Positions 44,518-53,547 of a DNA stretch of 64,000 nucleotides are shown here, piece after piece (position 1 is the first letter of the stretch; every line of letters begins with the position of its first letter). The notes under the pieces were generated by a model. It did no database searches, was not told where the DNA came from, and saw only the letters and a list, made by a program, of their open reading frames with translations. This DNA is from DASRDR01 sp044867785 (lineage in GTDB: Bacteria > Methylomirabilota > Methylomirabilia > Rokubacteriales > DASRDR01): the NCBI GenBank assembly GCA_044867785.1, contig JBIOVM010000195.1:12302-76301 (forward strand), read 5' to 3'. The translations under genes were made by a program, and so were the position numbers.

Positions 44518-44926
44518 CCCGTCGCCTGAAACGCGGCGAACCCGCGACGGCCGCTGTAATGACGGTCTGATGGCCGCCCCCCCATCACGCGCCGACCCTT
44601 AGCCATGCGCGGCGAACACTCACCAGCCGGGAGACGAGCAACGCGAGCCTCCGGTCCGTTGAACCGCTTCAGTTCTCGGGCGGCTGCCTCCCAGGGCCGT
44701 GCTGCGAACTCTCACAGGCATCGTTGGGGGAAATCTCACGCAGGCTGACCCCACCTCGGCTCGTCGGCAGCCGTCGGCCTTTCGCTCGGGCTCACGTAGG
44801 ATAGCCGAGCCGTCCGGACCCCCACAACGGGCGGGCGCGACACGGGTCGGTCGCCCGATCAGCTGGTGGCGCCGGTGGCCGGATGTGGGTCGGACCTGGC
44901 GCTGGCGGGCACGACGCGGGTCGCAC
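44518..44926. other. 409-bp gene-poor region
   Basis: No supported gene. Composition is mixed. It contains a possible single half of the dispersed repeat (CAGGCTGACCCCA, 44741-44753). The remaining open frames are Arg/Pro/Ala-rich shadows. It looks like degenerate sequence flanking the atypical binding-protein gene. Confidence 0.45.
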
Positions 44927-45850
44927 TCATGGCTCGGCTCGGCGGACGAGCTCGATCGCCGGCGCGAAGCGCTCGACGCCGGTCGCGTCGCGGGGATCGA
45001 GCATGCACACGACGTGGCCGACGCCGGCCGCGCGGAACCCGAGGAGCCCGGCAGCGATCTCCTCCGGCGTGCCGCCGAGCGCGCCCATCGGGAGCGGCGG
45101 GCGGGGCGCGTGCCCGGGCCGCACGATGACGCCGACCGTGCGGCCGAGCGTCGCCGGCGCGCGGCCGACGTCCGCGCAGGCGGCATCGACGCGCGCGAGT
45201 GGCTCGGCCGCCGCCCCTGCATCCGGGTGCCACGCGGTGACGAAGGCGTCGCCCCACCGCGCGGCGAGACGCATCATGCGCGGCTGGTACGCGGCGATCC
45301 AGATCGGCGGTCCCGCGGGCCGCGGCCCGCGCGGGAGGAGCTCGCACGCCCGCGCCACGTGGTAGCGCCCGGTAAAGTCGACGCGGCCCTCGCGGAGGAG
45401 CGGGACGAGGATCTGCAAGGCCTCCTCGCAGCGGTCCACGCGGTGGTCGTAGGCGTAGCCGAAGGCCGCGTACTCGGGCGGATGAGAGCCGCAGCCCAGG
45501 CCGAGGATCAGCCGGCCGCCGCTCACCTCGTCGGCGGTGGCCGCCATCTTCGCCAGCAGCGCCGGGTTGCGGAACCCGGCGCCGAGGACGAAAGTGCCGA
45601 TCGCGACCCGGCGGGTCGCGGCCGCCAGGGCGCCGACGAGCGTCCACGCCTCCCACGTCCCCCGGGTCTCGCCCTCGGGAACGCCCCAGTACGGGGAGTG
45701 GCCGATGACGAGGTGGTCGGGGACGAACAGGGCGTCGAATCCGACCGACTCGGCGAGGGCGGCGATCCGCGAGATCTCCGGCCAGCGCGGCGACCAGCCG
45801 TCGCCCAGCCAGCCTTCCATGACGGGCAGGAACAGCCCCAGCTCGAGCAT
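44927..45850 (-). CDS. Luciferase-like monooxygenase (LLM class, F420/FMN-dependent)
   Basis: 307 aa from ATG 45850, which has CCGGAGCG upstream; an ATG at 45883 would add 11 residues. The start 'LELGLFLPVMEG', 'FDALFVPDHLVIG', 'RRVAIGTFVLGAGFRNPALL', 'SGGRLILGLGCGSHPPEYAA' and 'FTGRYHVARACELLPRGPRP' are LLM TIM-barrel signatures. Such enzymes are F420- or FMN-dependent oxidoreductases with wide substrate ranges. Cofactor and substrate are not determined. Confidence 0.88.
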   Translation of the reverse strand: MLELGLFLPVMEGWLGDGWSPRWPEISRIAALAESVGFDALFVPDHLVIGHSPYWGVPEGETRGTWEAWTLVGALAAATRRVAIGTFVLGAGFRNPALLAKMAATADEVSGGRLILGLGCGSHPPEYAAFGYAYDHRVDRCEEALQILVPLLREGRVDFTGRYHVARACELLPRGPRPAGPPIWIAAYQPRMMRLAARWGDAFVTAWHPDAGAAAEPLARVDAACADVGRAPATLGRTVGVIVRPGHAPRPPLPMGALGGTPEEIAAGLLGFRAAGVGHVVCMLDPRDATGVERFAPAIELVRRAEP

Positions 45851-45967
45851 GCGTGCCGCTCCGGTCGAACGGGTTTCTCTCATCCTAGTCGTCACGGCGT
45901 AGCGCGGCCAGTGGCCTTGCCTGACCCCCGAGCCGCGGACTAGTATGCGCGTGGGCACGTGCCCGGC

Positions 45968-47110
45968 ATGGACTCGCAGAGACTCGATCGGTTGCGCGCG
46001 CGGATTCGCGAGGCGGATCTGGCCGCGGTGGTGCTCGTGCACCCGCCCAACCTGCGTTACCTGGTCGGCTTTCACTCGAACGCGTACTCCCGCCCGCTGA
46101 CGCTCGTCGTCCCCGCCGACGGCAACCCGACGCTGCTGGTGCCCCGGCTGGAGGAGCTCCAGGCGCGGGAGATGACGCGGCTGGCCGACCTCCGCAGCTA
46201 CGTCGAGTGGGACGAGGGCTCGGCGGCCGGCGGGCGGCTCGACGCCGAGTGGCGCGCGCTCCTGGTCGACGTGCTCGCGGACCGCGGGCTGGCCGCCGCC
46301 CGCCTCGGGATCGAGCGCGCCGTCCTCATGGGTGGCGCGGAGCACGGCCTCCACGCGGCGCTGCCGAGGGTCACCTGGTCGGACGCCAGCGGCTGGGTGG
46401 AGAGCCTGCGCCTCTTCAAGAGCCCCGACGAGGTCGAGCACCACCGCCGGGCCGGCCAGCTGGCCGCCGCCGGGCTGGACGCGGGCCTCGCCGTGGCTCG
46501 GGCCGGGGGCTCCGAGCTCGAGATCAAGGGCGCGAGCGTGGCAGCCGTGTTCACGGAGGGCGGGCGCCGCTGCCCCGACCTCGCGGTGGCGGGAGCGGGG
46601 AACGCTCTGGTGGGGGAGCGGATCGCCGCCGTGCACGCGCCGGCGGGAGCGCGGCGGGCCAAGCCCGGCGACCACGTGTTCGTCGTGCTGTCGGCGTCCG
46701 TGGAAGGGGCTCACTGCGAGCTGTCGCGCACGATCGTCGTCGGCGGCGCGCCCACCGAGACGCAGCGCCGCTGGTTCCGCTCCGTCGCGCGCGCCCACGA
46801 GGCGGCGCGGCGCCGGGCGGTGCCGGGGACCCCGGCGAGCGATCTCGACCGGGCGGCGCGCGGCGCGCTGCGGGAGGATGGGCTGGCCGAGTACCTGTCG
46901 ATGCGGACGGGGCACGGGCTCGGCCTCGCGCCCGTGGAGCCGCCCAATCTGGGCGCCGGCGACGAGACGCCGCTCCGGCCGGGGATGGTGATCAGCATCG
47001 AGCCCGGCGTCTGCATCCCAGGCGCCGGCGGCGCGCTGTGGGCGGACAACTACGTCGTCACGCCGACGGGCGTGGAGCCGCTGACCGCGTATCCCATCGA
47101 GGTGGCGTAG
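45968..47110 (+). CDS. M24 (creatinase/prolidase) fold protein with degenerate metal site
   Basis: 380 aa from ATG 45968; a GTG nine bases upstream is an alternative. The N-terminal creatinase domain (about 1-150) is followed by the pita-bread domain (155-375). Of the five metal ligands of M24 aminopeptidases only two are clearly kept: His316 ('RTGHGLGLAP') and Glu345 ('SIEPGV'). The first Asp is Val240, the second is Glu251, the catalytic His of 'HEPP' is Val323, and the last Glu is Ala359 ('WADNYVV'). A metal-independent hydrolase of creatinase type, or a non-catalytic binding protein, is therefore more likely than an Xaa-Pro peptidase. It precedes a peptide-type ABC importer by 87 bp. Confidence 0.82.
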   Translation: MDSQRLDRLRARIREADLAAVVLVHPPNLRYLVGFHSNAYSRPLTLVVPADGNPTLLVPRLEELQAREMTRLADLRSYVEWDEGSAAGGRLDAEWRALLVDVLADRGLAAARLGIERAVLMGGAEHGLHAALPRVTWSDASGWVESLRLFKSPDEVEHHRRAGQLAAAGLDAGLAVARAGGSELEIKGASVAAVFTEGGRRCPDLAVAGAGNALVGERIAAVHAPAGARRAKPGDHVFVVLSASVEGAHCELSRTIVVGGAPTETQRRWFRSVARAHEAARRRAVPGTPASDLDRAARGALREDGLAEYLSMRTGHGLGLAPVEPPNLGAGDETPLRPGMVISIEPGVCIPGAGGALWADNYVVTPTGVEPLTAYPIEVA

Positions 47111-47197
47111 GGCCCGCGGCACGACCCGATCCACGGGCGGCGACGGGTGCGACGCCCGGCGGGGCGAGGCGAGACGCAGATGACGAGGGAGACGACG

Positions 47198-48778
47198 ATG
47201 CGGCGAGGAACGCGGTGCGGTCGAGTGGTGGCAACTTTCCTGCTCGTTGGCTTGCTCGCCGGGCTCGCCCTGGCAGCGCCCGCGGCGGCAGCGCCGACGG
47301 GGACGGTCACCTTCGCGATCCCCTCGGAGCCCCCGACCGTCGACCCGGCCATCGAGGTGGCCGGGCCCGGGTATCGGGTGCTGCTCCAGCTCTACGAGGG
47401 CCTGCTCGAGTACAAGGGGAACACGACCGAGCTCGGGCCGGCGCTGGCGCAATCGTGGAGGGTCGCCCCCGACGGCACGTGGATCGAGCTGAAGCTCCGC
47501 CCCAACGCGAAGTTCCACGACGGGTCGACGCTCGACGCCGACACGGTGAAGGCGTCCATCGACCGGACGAAGGCGGTCAACCGCGGCGGCGCCTTCTTCC
47601 TGACGACGCTCAAGGAGGTCCAAGTCGTCGACCCGATGACGGTCCGCCTCGTCGCGACCCAGCCCTCGGTCTCGCTCCTCTACGGCCTGCCCAAGGTGTT
47701 CATCACGGGGAAGGCGCGCCTCGCCGACCCCGATCGCGGCGCGGCGTTCTTCGCGACCGGCGGCAACGGCACCGGGCCCTACCGCCTGACCCGGTGGGAG
47801 AAGGGCCAGCAGATCGTGCTCGACCACTTCCCGGACTACTGGCGCGGATGGGCGGGGAACCACGCCGCCCAGGTCATGCAGCGCGTGGTTCCGGCGGCGG
47901 GCACCCAGCAGCTCCTGCTGGAGCGCGGCGATGCGCACCTCGTCGTGCTCGCCTCCATCGGCATCACCCAGGACCCGAAGGAGCTGGCGGCGAAGCCGGG
48001 CGTGAAGATGGTGGAGAGCCCGGCGTTCCGGGTCACGGTCATCTCCATGAACACGCAGAAAGGGCCGCTCAAGGACGTCCGGCTCCGCAAGGCGCTCCAG
48101 GCCGCCTTCGACTACGAGGGCATGGTGCAGGTGTACAAGGGCTACGCCGAGGTGCCGAACAGCCCCATCCCCAAGGGCTTCACGGCGGCGTACGATGCGA
48201 GCCTCCCGCCGTTCAAGCGGGACATGGCGCAGGCGAAGCGGCTCCTCGCCGAGGCCGGCTACCAGGGGAAGCCCCTCACCCTCTCCTTCATCTATACGGA
48301 GACGGAGCCGCAGGCGCGCCTGGCCGGCCTTCTCATGCAGCAGTCGGTCCAGGAGCTCGGGATCACGGTGAACCTCGAGGGGAAGCCCTTCGCCACACTG
48401 GCCGCGCAGATCGCGAACCTCGAGACCGCGCCGGACATCCAGGCGACGCTGACGATGACGCCGCGGTCGGCCGATCCCGGCGAGCTCCTGCGGACGCTCT
48501 ACCTGGGCGCCAATGCCGGGAAGTCCTTCAACTACTCGTGGTACGCGAGCGCCGACGTGGACCGCCTCCTCGGCGAGGCGGACCGGACCTTCGACGACGG
48601 CAAGCGCATGGCGCTGTACCGCGAGGTCGCGCGGAAGCTCATCGACGACGCGCCCTCGATCTGGGCGGCGTATCCGAAGCTCGTCGAGGTGATGCGCAAC
48701 GACGTCCAGGGTTACATCTACAGTCCGCTGAACTACAGCGGGATCTTTCCCTTCTATCCGATCTGGCTCCGGCGCTAG
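47198..48778 (+). CDS. Peptide/oligopeptide-type ABC substrate-binding protein (family 5)
   Basis: 526 aa from ATG 47198 (AGGGAGACGACG upstream; 47180 is an alternative). Signal peptide 'VVATFLLVGLLAGLALAAP', then family 5 landmarks: 'TFAIPSEPPTVDPAIEV', 'RGGAFFLTTLKEVQVVDPMT', 'GTGPYRLTRWEKGQQIVLDH', 'PLKDVRLRKALQAAFDYEGM'. The class binds di- and oligopeptides, nickel, opines or glutathione. It heads an operon with two permeases and a GAF protein. Confidence 0.91.
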   Translation: MRRGTRCGRVVATFLLVGLLAGLALAAPAAAAPTGTVTFAIPSEPPTVDPAIEVAGPGYRVLLQLYEGLLEYKGNTTELGPALAQSWRVAPDGTWIELKLRPNAKFHDGSTLDADTVKASIDRTKAVNRGGAFFLTTLKEVQVVDPMTVRLVATQPSVSLLYGLPKVFITGKARLADPDRGAAFFATGGNGTGPYRLTRWEKGQQIVLDHFPDYWRGWAGNHAAQVMQRVVPAAGTQQLLLERGDAHLVVLASIGITQDPKELAAKPGVKMVESPAFRVTVISMNTQKGPLKDVRLRKALQAAFDYEGMVQVYKGYAEVPNSPIPKGFTAAYDASLPPFKRDMAQAKRLLAEAGYQGKPLTLSFIYTETEPQARLAGLLMQQSVQELGITVNLEGKPFATLAAQIANLETAPDIQATLTMTPRSADPGELLRTLYLGANAGKSFNYSWYASADVDRLLGEADRTFDDGKRMALYREVARKLIDDAPSIWAAYPKLVEVMRNDVQGYIYSPLNYSGIFPFYPIWLRR

Positions 48779-48823
48779 GGACGGCCTCCCTGTCGTCGTC
48801 GCCGGCCGGGCGGCGGGCGGGCG

Positions 48824-49840
48824 ATGTCGCTGACGGCGTTCCTGGTCCGGCGCCTCTCCGGCGTGGCCCTGGTGATCGTCGGGATCACCCTGGTCACGTT
48901 CGTCACGCTGCACATCTTCCCGGCCGATCCGGCCCGGCTTCTCGCCGGACCGGGCGCCGACGAGGGCCAGATCCACGCCATCCGGCAGGACCTCGGCCTG
49001 GACCGGCCGCTGCCCGTCCAGTACGCCCGTTACCTCCGCGATCTCCTCCACGGGAACCTCGGCCGCTCGATCCAGACCGGGCAGCCCGTCGCCGACGACC
49101 TCGCGAAGCGGCTGCCGGCGACGCTCGAGCTGGCGGTCGTCACGATGCTCGTGTACATCGGGCTCTCCGTCCCGCTCGGGATCCTCGCCGCGGTGACCCG
49201 CGGGCGGTGGCCGGACCTCCTGATTCGCCTCGTCGCCGTCGGCGGCCTGGCCGTCCCGCCGTTCTGGCTGGGCTTCCTCCTCCAGCTCATCCTCTACCGC
49301 GAGCTGGGCTGGCTCCAGCAGGCGGTCGGGCGCATCGCCCCGAGCCTCCCGCCGCCCCCGCTCGTCACCGGCTTCTACCTCCTCGACGCCCCGCTGGCGG
49401 GCGACTGGCCGGCCCTCCGGAGCGCGGTCGTCCAGCTGATCATGCCGGTGACGTGCCTGGTGGTTTCGCGCCTGGGCGTCGGCGTCAAGCTCACGCGGAC
49501 GAGCATGCTGGAGGTGATCGGGTCCGACTACGTGCGGACGGCGCGGGCCAAGGGGCTCGCCGAGCGGGCCGTGCTCGCGCGGCACGCGCTCCGGAACGCG
49601 CTGATGCCCGTCGTCACGGCGTTCGGCGTGCAGCTCGGGTACCTGCTCGGCGGCACGCTCGTCGTGGAGGTGGTGTTCGGCTGGCCCGGTATCGGCCAGT
49701 ACGCCATCGGGTCCATCACCGCGGTCGACTTCCCGGCCATCATGAGCGTCACCGTCGTGATCTCGGTGTTCTTCGTGCTCGCCAACCTCGTCGTCGACGT
49801 CCTGTACCTCTACCTCGACCCGCGGCTGCGGAGCGCCTGA
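48824..49840 (+). CDS. Dpp-type ABC permease (DppB family), first transporter
   Basis: 338 aa. N-terminal TM ('GVALVIVGITLVTFVTLHIF'), 'LGLDRPLPVQYARYLRDLLH', several TMs and the DppB motif 'DYVRTARAKGLAERAVLARH' (EAA loop). 'VVEVVFGWPGIGQYAIGSI' is typical. It forms the channel with the following permease. No ATPase gene is found in the cluster. Confidence 0.93.
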   Translation: MSLTAFLVRRLSGVALVIVGITLVTFVTLHIFPADPARLLAGPGADEGQIHAIRQDLGLDRPLPVQYARYLRDLLHGNLGRSIQTGQPVADDLAKRLPATLELAVVTMLVYIGLSVPLGILAAVTRGRWPDLLIRLVAVGGLAVPPFWLGFLLQLILYRELGWLQQAVGRIAPSLPPPPLVTGFYLLDAPLAGDWPALRSAVVQLIMPVTCLVVSRLGVGVKLTRTSMLEVIGSDYVRTARAKGLAERAVLARHALRNALMPVVTAFGVQLGYLLGGTLVVEVVFGWPGIGQYAIGSITAVDFPAIMSVTVVISVFFVLANLVVDVLYLYLDPRLRSA

Positions 49841-49841
49841 G

Positions 49842-50660
49842 ATGGCCGGGCCGGCGCAGCGCGCGCTGTGGGGCTGGGGAGGCGCGACCGCGGTCATCCT
49901 GGCCCTCGTCGCCCTCGCCCCGGCCCTCTCGCGCCACGACCCCAACCGGATGAACATCGCGCTCGCCCTCCGACCGCCCTCGGCCGTCCACTGGTTCGGC
50001 ACCGACGAGGCCGGACGGGACATCCTGAGCCGGGTGCTCCACGGGGGCCGCGAGTCGATCACCGCCGCCCTGGTGGTCATCCTGGCGGCCCTCCTCATCG
50101 GGATCGTGGTCGGCGCGCTGTCGGGCTGGTGGCGGGGCGCGGTCGACGAGGTGCTGATGCGCGCGACCGATCTGTTCTTCGCCTTCCCGCCCCTGGTCCT
50201 GGCGATGGCCATCACGGCCGCGCTCGGGCCGAGCCTTACGAACGCCGTGATCGCGGCCATCGTCGTGTGGTGGCCCACGTACGCGCGGCTGGTCCGGGCG
50301 GAGGTGCTGCGCGTGCGGGAGAACCTCTACGTCGAGGCCGGACGCGCCCTGGGGCTCTCCGACGGCCGCCTGGTGCTCCGCCACGTGTTGCCCCAGACGT
50401 GGGGCGTGCTCAACGCCCGCGCGACGGTGGACGTCGGCTACACGATCCTGTTCATCGCCACGCTGGGCTTCGTCGGTCTCGGCTCCAAGCCCCCGACGGC
50501 CGAGTGGGGCGCCATGATCGCCGGCGCGCGCACGTACTTTCTCGACTCCTGGTGGACGATGACGTTCCCGGGCCTGGCCCTGTTCGTGACCGTGATCTGC
50601 CTGAGCCTCCTGGGCGACGCCATCAACGACACCGTCGGCCTCCGGGGCCGGAGGCTCTGA
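49842..50660 (+). CDS. Dpp-type ABC permease (DppC family), first transporter
   Basis: 272 aa, 1 bp after the stop of the DppB-like gene. 'WFGTDEAGRDILSRVLHGGR' and the EAA loop 'LYVEAGRALGLSDGRLVLRH' identify DppC. About six TM helices. Pairs with the upstream permease; the energy-giving DppD/DppF ATPases must be encoded elsewhere. Confidence 0.93.
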   Translation: MAGPAQRALWGWGGATAVILALVALAPALSRHDPNRMNIALALRPPSAVHWFGTDEAGRDILSRVLHGGRESITAALVVILAALLIGIVVGALSGWWRGAVDEVLMRATDLFFAFPPLVLAMAITAALGPSLTNAVIAAIVVWWPTYARLVRAEVLRVRENLYVEAGRALGLSDGRLVLRHVLPQTWGVLNARATVDVGYTILFIATLGFVGLGSKPPTAEWGAMIAGARTYFLDSWWTMTFPGLALFVTVICLSLLGDAINDTVGLRGRRL

Positions 50661-50680
50661 CGGACGGAGGAAAGAAGACC

Positions 50681-51211
50681 ATGGCGCGCGTGCGCGACGT
50701 CGACCCGTGGCCCCACATCACCCGCGTGGCCGAGGCCCTCATGCAGGCGGGGCAGCCGCAGGCGCTGTTCCTGGCCCTGGACCGGGCGATGGGCGCCACC
50801 CTCGGGCATCGGCTGTTCACCGTCCTGCGCTACCACCCGGAGGCCCAGGAGACCGAGCGGCTCTACACGAGCCAGGGGGCCGCGTACCCCGTGGGTGGGC
50901 GGAAGGCGGTGCGGCCCACCCCGGCCACCGCGTGCCTCTTCGGGGAGCGGCGGCCCTACATCGGGCGGACGGCGGCGGACATCCGCGCGTCGTTCGGCGA
51001 CGCCGAGCTGATCCTCTCGCTCGGGTGCGAGTCGGTCCTGAACCTGCCCGTGGTCTTCGACGGCCGCATTCTCGGGACGGTGAACCTACTGCACGCGGCC
51101 GGCTGGTACGACGCGGGCGACGTGCCGCTCGGGCTGACCTTCGCCGCGCTGGCGGTCCCGGGCTACCTGGCAGCGGCGAGGGCAAGCTCAGTCCCGACGA
51201 CACCGCGGTAA
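50681..51211 (+). CDS. GAF-domain protein in ABC-importer operon
   Basis: 176 aa from ATG 50681, with ACGGAGGAAAG upstream. A single GAF-like domain: 'DRAMGATLGHRLFTVLRYHP', 'RLYTSQGAAYPVGGRKAVRP', 'ESVLNLPVVFDGRILGTVNL'. No output domain is attached. Stand-alone GAF proteins of this type bind small ligands. Its position 20 bp after the DppC permease suggests a role in sensing or handling the imported compound; this is inference. Confidence 0.82.
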   Translation: MARVRDVDPWPHITRVAEALMQAGQPQALFLALDRAMGATLGHRLFTVLRYHPEAQETERLYTSQGAAYPVGGRKAVRPTPATACLFGERRPYIGRTAADIRASFGDAELILSLGCESVLNLPVVFDGRILGTVNLLHAAGWYDAGDVPLGLTFAALAVPGYLAAARASSVPTTPR

Positions 51212-51244
51212 CCTGCCGGAGCCTCGCACCTGGCTCGCGGCACC

Positions 51245-52483
51245 CTACAGCCGCTGCCGGTAGACGGCGCCGCCCTTCATCACGAGGTGAAGGCGCTCCG
51301 GATCCTGGAAGAGGCGAAGGTCGTCGAGCGGGTTGCCGGCGACCGCGATGAGGTCGGCCTCCTTGCCGGGCTCCACGGTGCCGATCCGGTCGTCGAGGCG
51401 GAGCAGCTCGGCGTTGACGCGGGTCGCCGAGAGGAGCACCTCCATCGGCGTCATGACCTGGCCCTTGAGCTCGAGCTCGAGCGGGCGATGGACCGCCATG
51501 TCTCCGAGGAGATCGGAGCCCGAGCCGATCCTGCAGCCCGCCCGGTACGCGTGGGTGAGGCCCTCCACGCTCCGGTCCCGGGCCTGCTGGATCTTCCGCA
51601 GCTGGAGCGCGCCAATGCCGTAGCGGGCCCCCTCGCGCGCGATCGCCTCGTAGGTGGCCATCGTCGGGACGAGGTAGGCGCCGGCGTCCCGGATGGCGCG
51701 CGCGGCGTCGGCGTCAATGAGGTTCCCGTGCTCGATGGAGCGCACGCCCGCCTCCAGCGCGCGCCGCACCGCCGCGGCCGAGTAGGCGTGCGCCAGGACG
51801 TACGTCCCGGCGGCGTGCGCCTCCTCCACCGCGGCGCGCAGCTCCTCCACGCTGTACTGGGTGGCATCGAGCGCGTCGCCCGGGGACATCGCCCCGCCCG
51901 AGGCCATGACCTTGATCTGGTCGACGCCATGGCGGAGCTGCTCGCGGACGGCCCGCCGGACCTCGTCCGCCCCGTCCGCGATGACGGCGAGCATGCCGAT
52001 GTCGCCGTCGAGTGGGGCGATCCACTCCGCCGGCCGGCGCTTGTCGCCGTGACCGCCCGTCTGCGACAGGACGCGCCCGGAGACGAGCAGCCGGGGGCCG
52101 GGGTAGAGCCCCGAGGCCACCGCCTCGCGCAGCCCGTAGTCGGCGCCGCCCGCGTCACGGACGGTGGTGAAGCCCTGGGCGAGGCACTGCTCGATGCGCC
52201 GGAGCGCCTTGGCCACGATCAGGCTCGGCGGGTGGACCCGGTGCTGCTCGGCGGTGTTGCCGTCGACGGCCGCGACGTGCACGTGGGCGTCGATCAGCCC
52301 CGGCAGGAGGGTGCGACCCCGGAGGTCGAGCGTCGTCACGCTGCCCGCGAGCGGCCCGACGCCGCCGGGCGCGACGACGTCCTTGATGAGGTGGCCCTCG
52401 ACCACCACCGCCGCGCCCTCCACGGGCTCGCGCCCGGTGCCGTCGATCAGCAGCGCGTGGGTCAAGAGCACGATGCCCGCCAC
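51245..52483 (-). CDS. Amidohydrolase (imidazolonepropionase/prolidase-like)
   Basis: 412 aa. Ligands in order: HxH ('DAHVHVAAVD'), Lys in 'DQIKVMASGGAM', His in 'VLAHAYSAAAVRRA', His in 'SIEHGNLI', Asp in 'GSGSDLLGDMAV'. It starts 'IVLLTHALLIDGTGREPVEG', with no signal peptide. Its group contains Xaa-Pro/Xaa-Arg dipeptidases and related amidases, matching the peptide-uptake genes nearby. Convergent with the GAF gene and divergent from the aspartoacylase-like gene. Confidence 0.89.
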   Translation of the reverse strand: MAGIVLLTHALLIDGTGREPVEGAAVVVEGHLIKDVVAPGGVGPLAGSVTTLDLRGRTLLPGLIDAHVHVAAVDGNTAEQHRVHPPSLIVAKALRRIEQCLAQGFTTVRDAGGADYGLREAVASGLYPGPRLLVSGRVLSQTGGHGDKRRPAEWIAPLDGDIGMLAVIADGADEVRRAVREQLRHGVDQIKVMASGGAMSPGDALDATQYSVEELRAAVEEAHAAGTYVLAHAYSAAAVRRALEAGVRSIEHGNLIDADAARAIRDAGAYLVPTMATYEAIAREGARYGIGALQLRKIQQARDRSVEGLTHAYRAGCRIGSGSDLLGDMAVHRPLELELKGQVMTPMEVLLSATRVNAELLRLDDRIGTVEPGKEADLIAVAGNPLDDLRLFQDPERLHLVMKGGAVYRQRL

Positions 52484-52585
52484 GAGAAGGCCTCCTGTCC
52501 GGACGCGGCGCGGGGGCGACGCGACGCGGGGATTCTAGCAATCGCCGCGCGGGCGCGCGAGACGGCCCCGGACCGACCGCCCGTG

Positions 52586-52591
52586 TAGAAT
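52586..52591 (+). promoter_or_regulatory. Candidate -10 element (TAGAAT) before the aspartoacylase-like gene
   Basis: TAGAAT in CCGTGTAGAATTGGGC lies 30 bases upstream of the ATG at 52621, in the 137-bp divergent region. No clear -35 hexamer is seen at 16-18 bp. Confidence 0.3.
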
Positions 52592-52620
52592 TGGGCGGCG
52601 CCGAGACAAGGAGAAGGGCG

Positions 52621-53547
52621 ATGTCGGACTGGACGCTCACACGGATCCCGCTCACCGTGCTCGCCAGCGGCGCCGAGGTCGCGCTCGTGGTCCACGAGCT
52701 GGTCGGGCGGCGCGGGGCCGGGCCCACGCTCGGCCTGTCGGCCGCGATCCACGGAGACGAGGCGGTGGGCGTCGAGATCCTCTATCACCTCCGGCAGCGC
52801 CTCGATCCGGGCGTCCTGCGCGGCCGAGTCCTCCTACTGCCGTGCGCGAACCCGCTCGCCTATCAGGCGAACACGCGGAACACGCCGCTCGACATGACGA
52901 ACCTCAACCGGGTCTTCCCCGGCGACCCGGCTGGCTGGTTCACCGAGCACCTCGCCGACACGATCACCCGGCGCTTCCTGCTGGAGCTCGACGCCTACGT
53001 GGACCTCCACGCGGGCGGCGCCTACCCGACGGTGGACTACGTGTACGTGTTCACCGACGAGCGGCTGTCGCGGAGCTTCGGCTCGCGCTTCCTCTATCGC
53101 CCCACCCAACCCTTCGCGGGCACCGCGGCGGGGGTCGTGGCCGAGCGCGGCCGGCCCGCCATGGTGGTCGAGCTGGGCGGCGGCGACGTGGATCAGGGCG
53201 AGTACGTCGCGCGCGGTGTCCAGGGCCTCCTCAACGTGATCCAGGCGCTCGAGATGCTGCCGGGTACGCCGCCGCCTCCGCCCGCGCAGCTGGTCCTGAC
53301 GGAGCTCGCGACGATTCGGCCGCGCGCCGGCGGGCTGCTCCTGCCGGCCGTGACGGAGCTCGGACGCGAGCTGGGCCCGGAGACCGTGCTCGGGCGGGTG
53401 GTCCATCCCCAGACCTTCGCGGAGCTCGAGGTCATCCGCACGCCCTACCGCCGGAACGTGACCATCCTGGTCCACCGCACGGCCGACGTGGTCGAGCCCG
53501 GCAGCTACGGGTACATGATCGGGAACCTGGAGAGCGCCGGAGAGTAG
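52621..53547 (+). CDS. Succinylglutamate desuccinylase/aspartoacylase-family zinc carboxypeptidase
   Basis: 308 aa from ATG 52621 with ACAAGGAGAAGGG upstream. Zinc ligands: His and Glu in 'AAIHGDEAVGVEIL' and His in 'VDLHAGGAY'; the substrate loop is 'MTNLNRVFPGD'. The catalytic Glu is expected in 'PAMVVELGGGD'. C-terminal beta domain with 'AGGLLLPAVTELGREL'. It hydrolyses N-acyl amino acids or related amides; specificity unknown. It shares its operon direction with the second Dpp-type importer. Confidence 0.88.
   Translation: MSDWTLTRIPLTVLASGAEVALVVHELVGRRGAGPTLGLSAAIHGDEAVGVEILYHLRQRLDPGVLRGRVLLLPCANPLAYQANTRNTPLDMTNLNRVFPGDPAGWFTEHLADTITRRFLLELDAYVDLHAGGAYPTVDYVYVFTDERLSRSFGSRFLYRPTQPFAGTAAGVVAERGRPAMVVELGGGDVDQGEYVARGVQGLLNVIQALEMLPGTPPPPPAQLVLTELATIRPRAGGLLLPAVTELGRELGPETVLGRVVHPQTFAELEVIRTPYRRNVTILVHRTADVVEPGSYGYMIGNLESAGE

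Noticed and set aside
46207..49953. A 1248-codon open frame on the plus strand
   Set aside because: It is the shifted frame of the M24 protein and ABC-importer genes, with Arg/Gly/Pro/Ala-rich sequence and no domain motifs.
44927..50278. A 1783-codon open frame on the minus strand
   Set aside because: Most of it is antisense to the M24, ABC-importer genes; it shows His/Arg/Pro/Gly-rich shadow composition typical of high-GC antisense frames. Only the last 307 codons (44927-45850) are a real gene.
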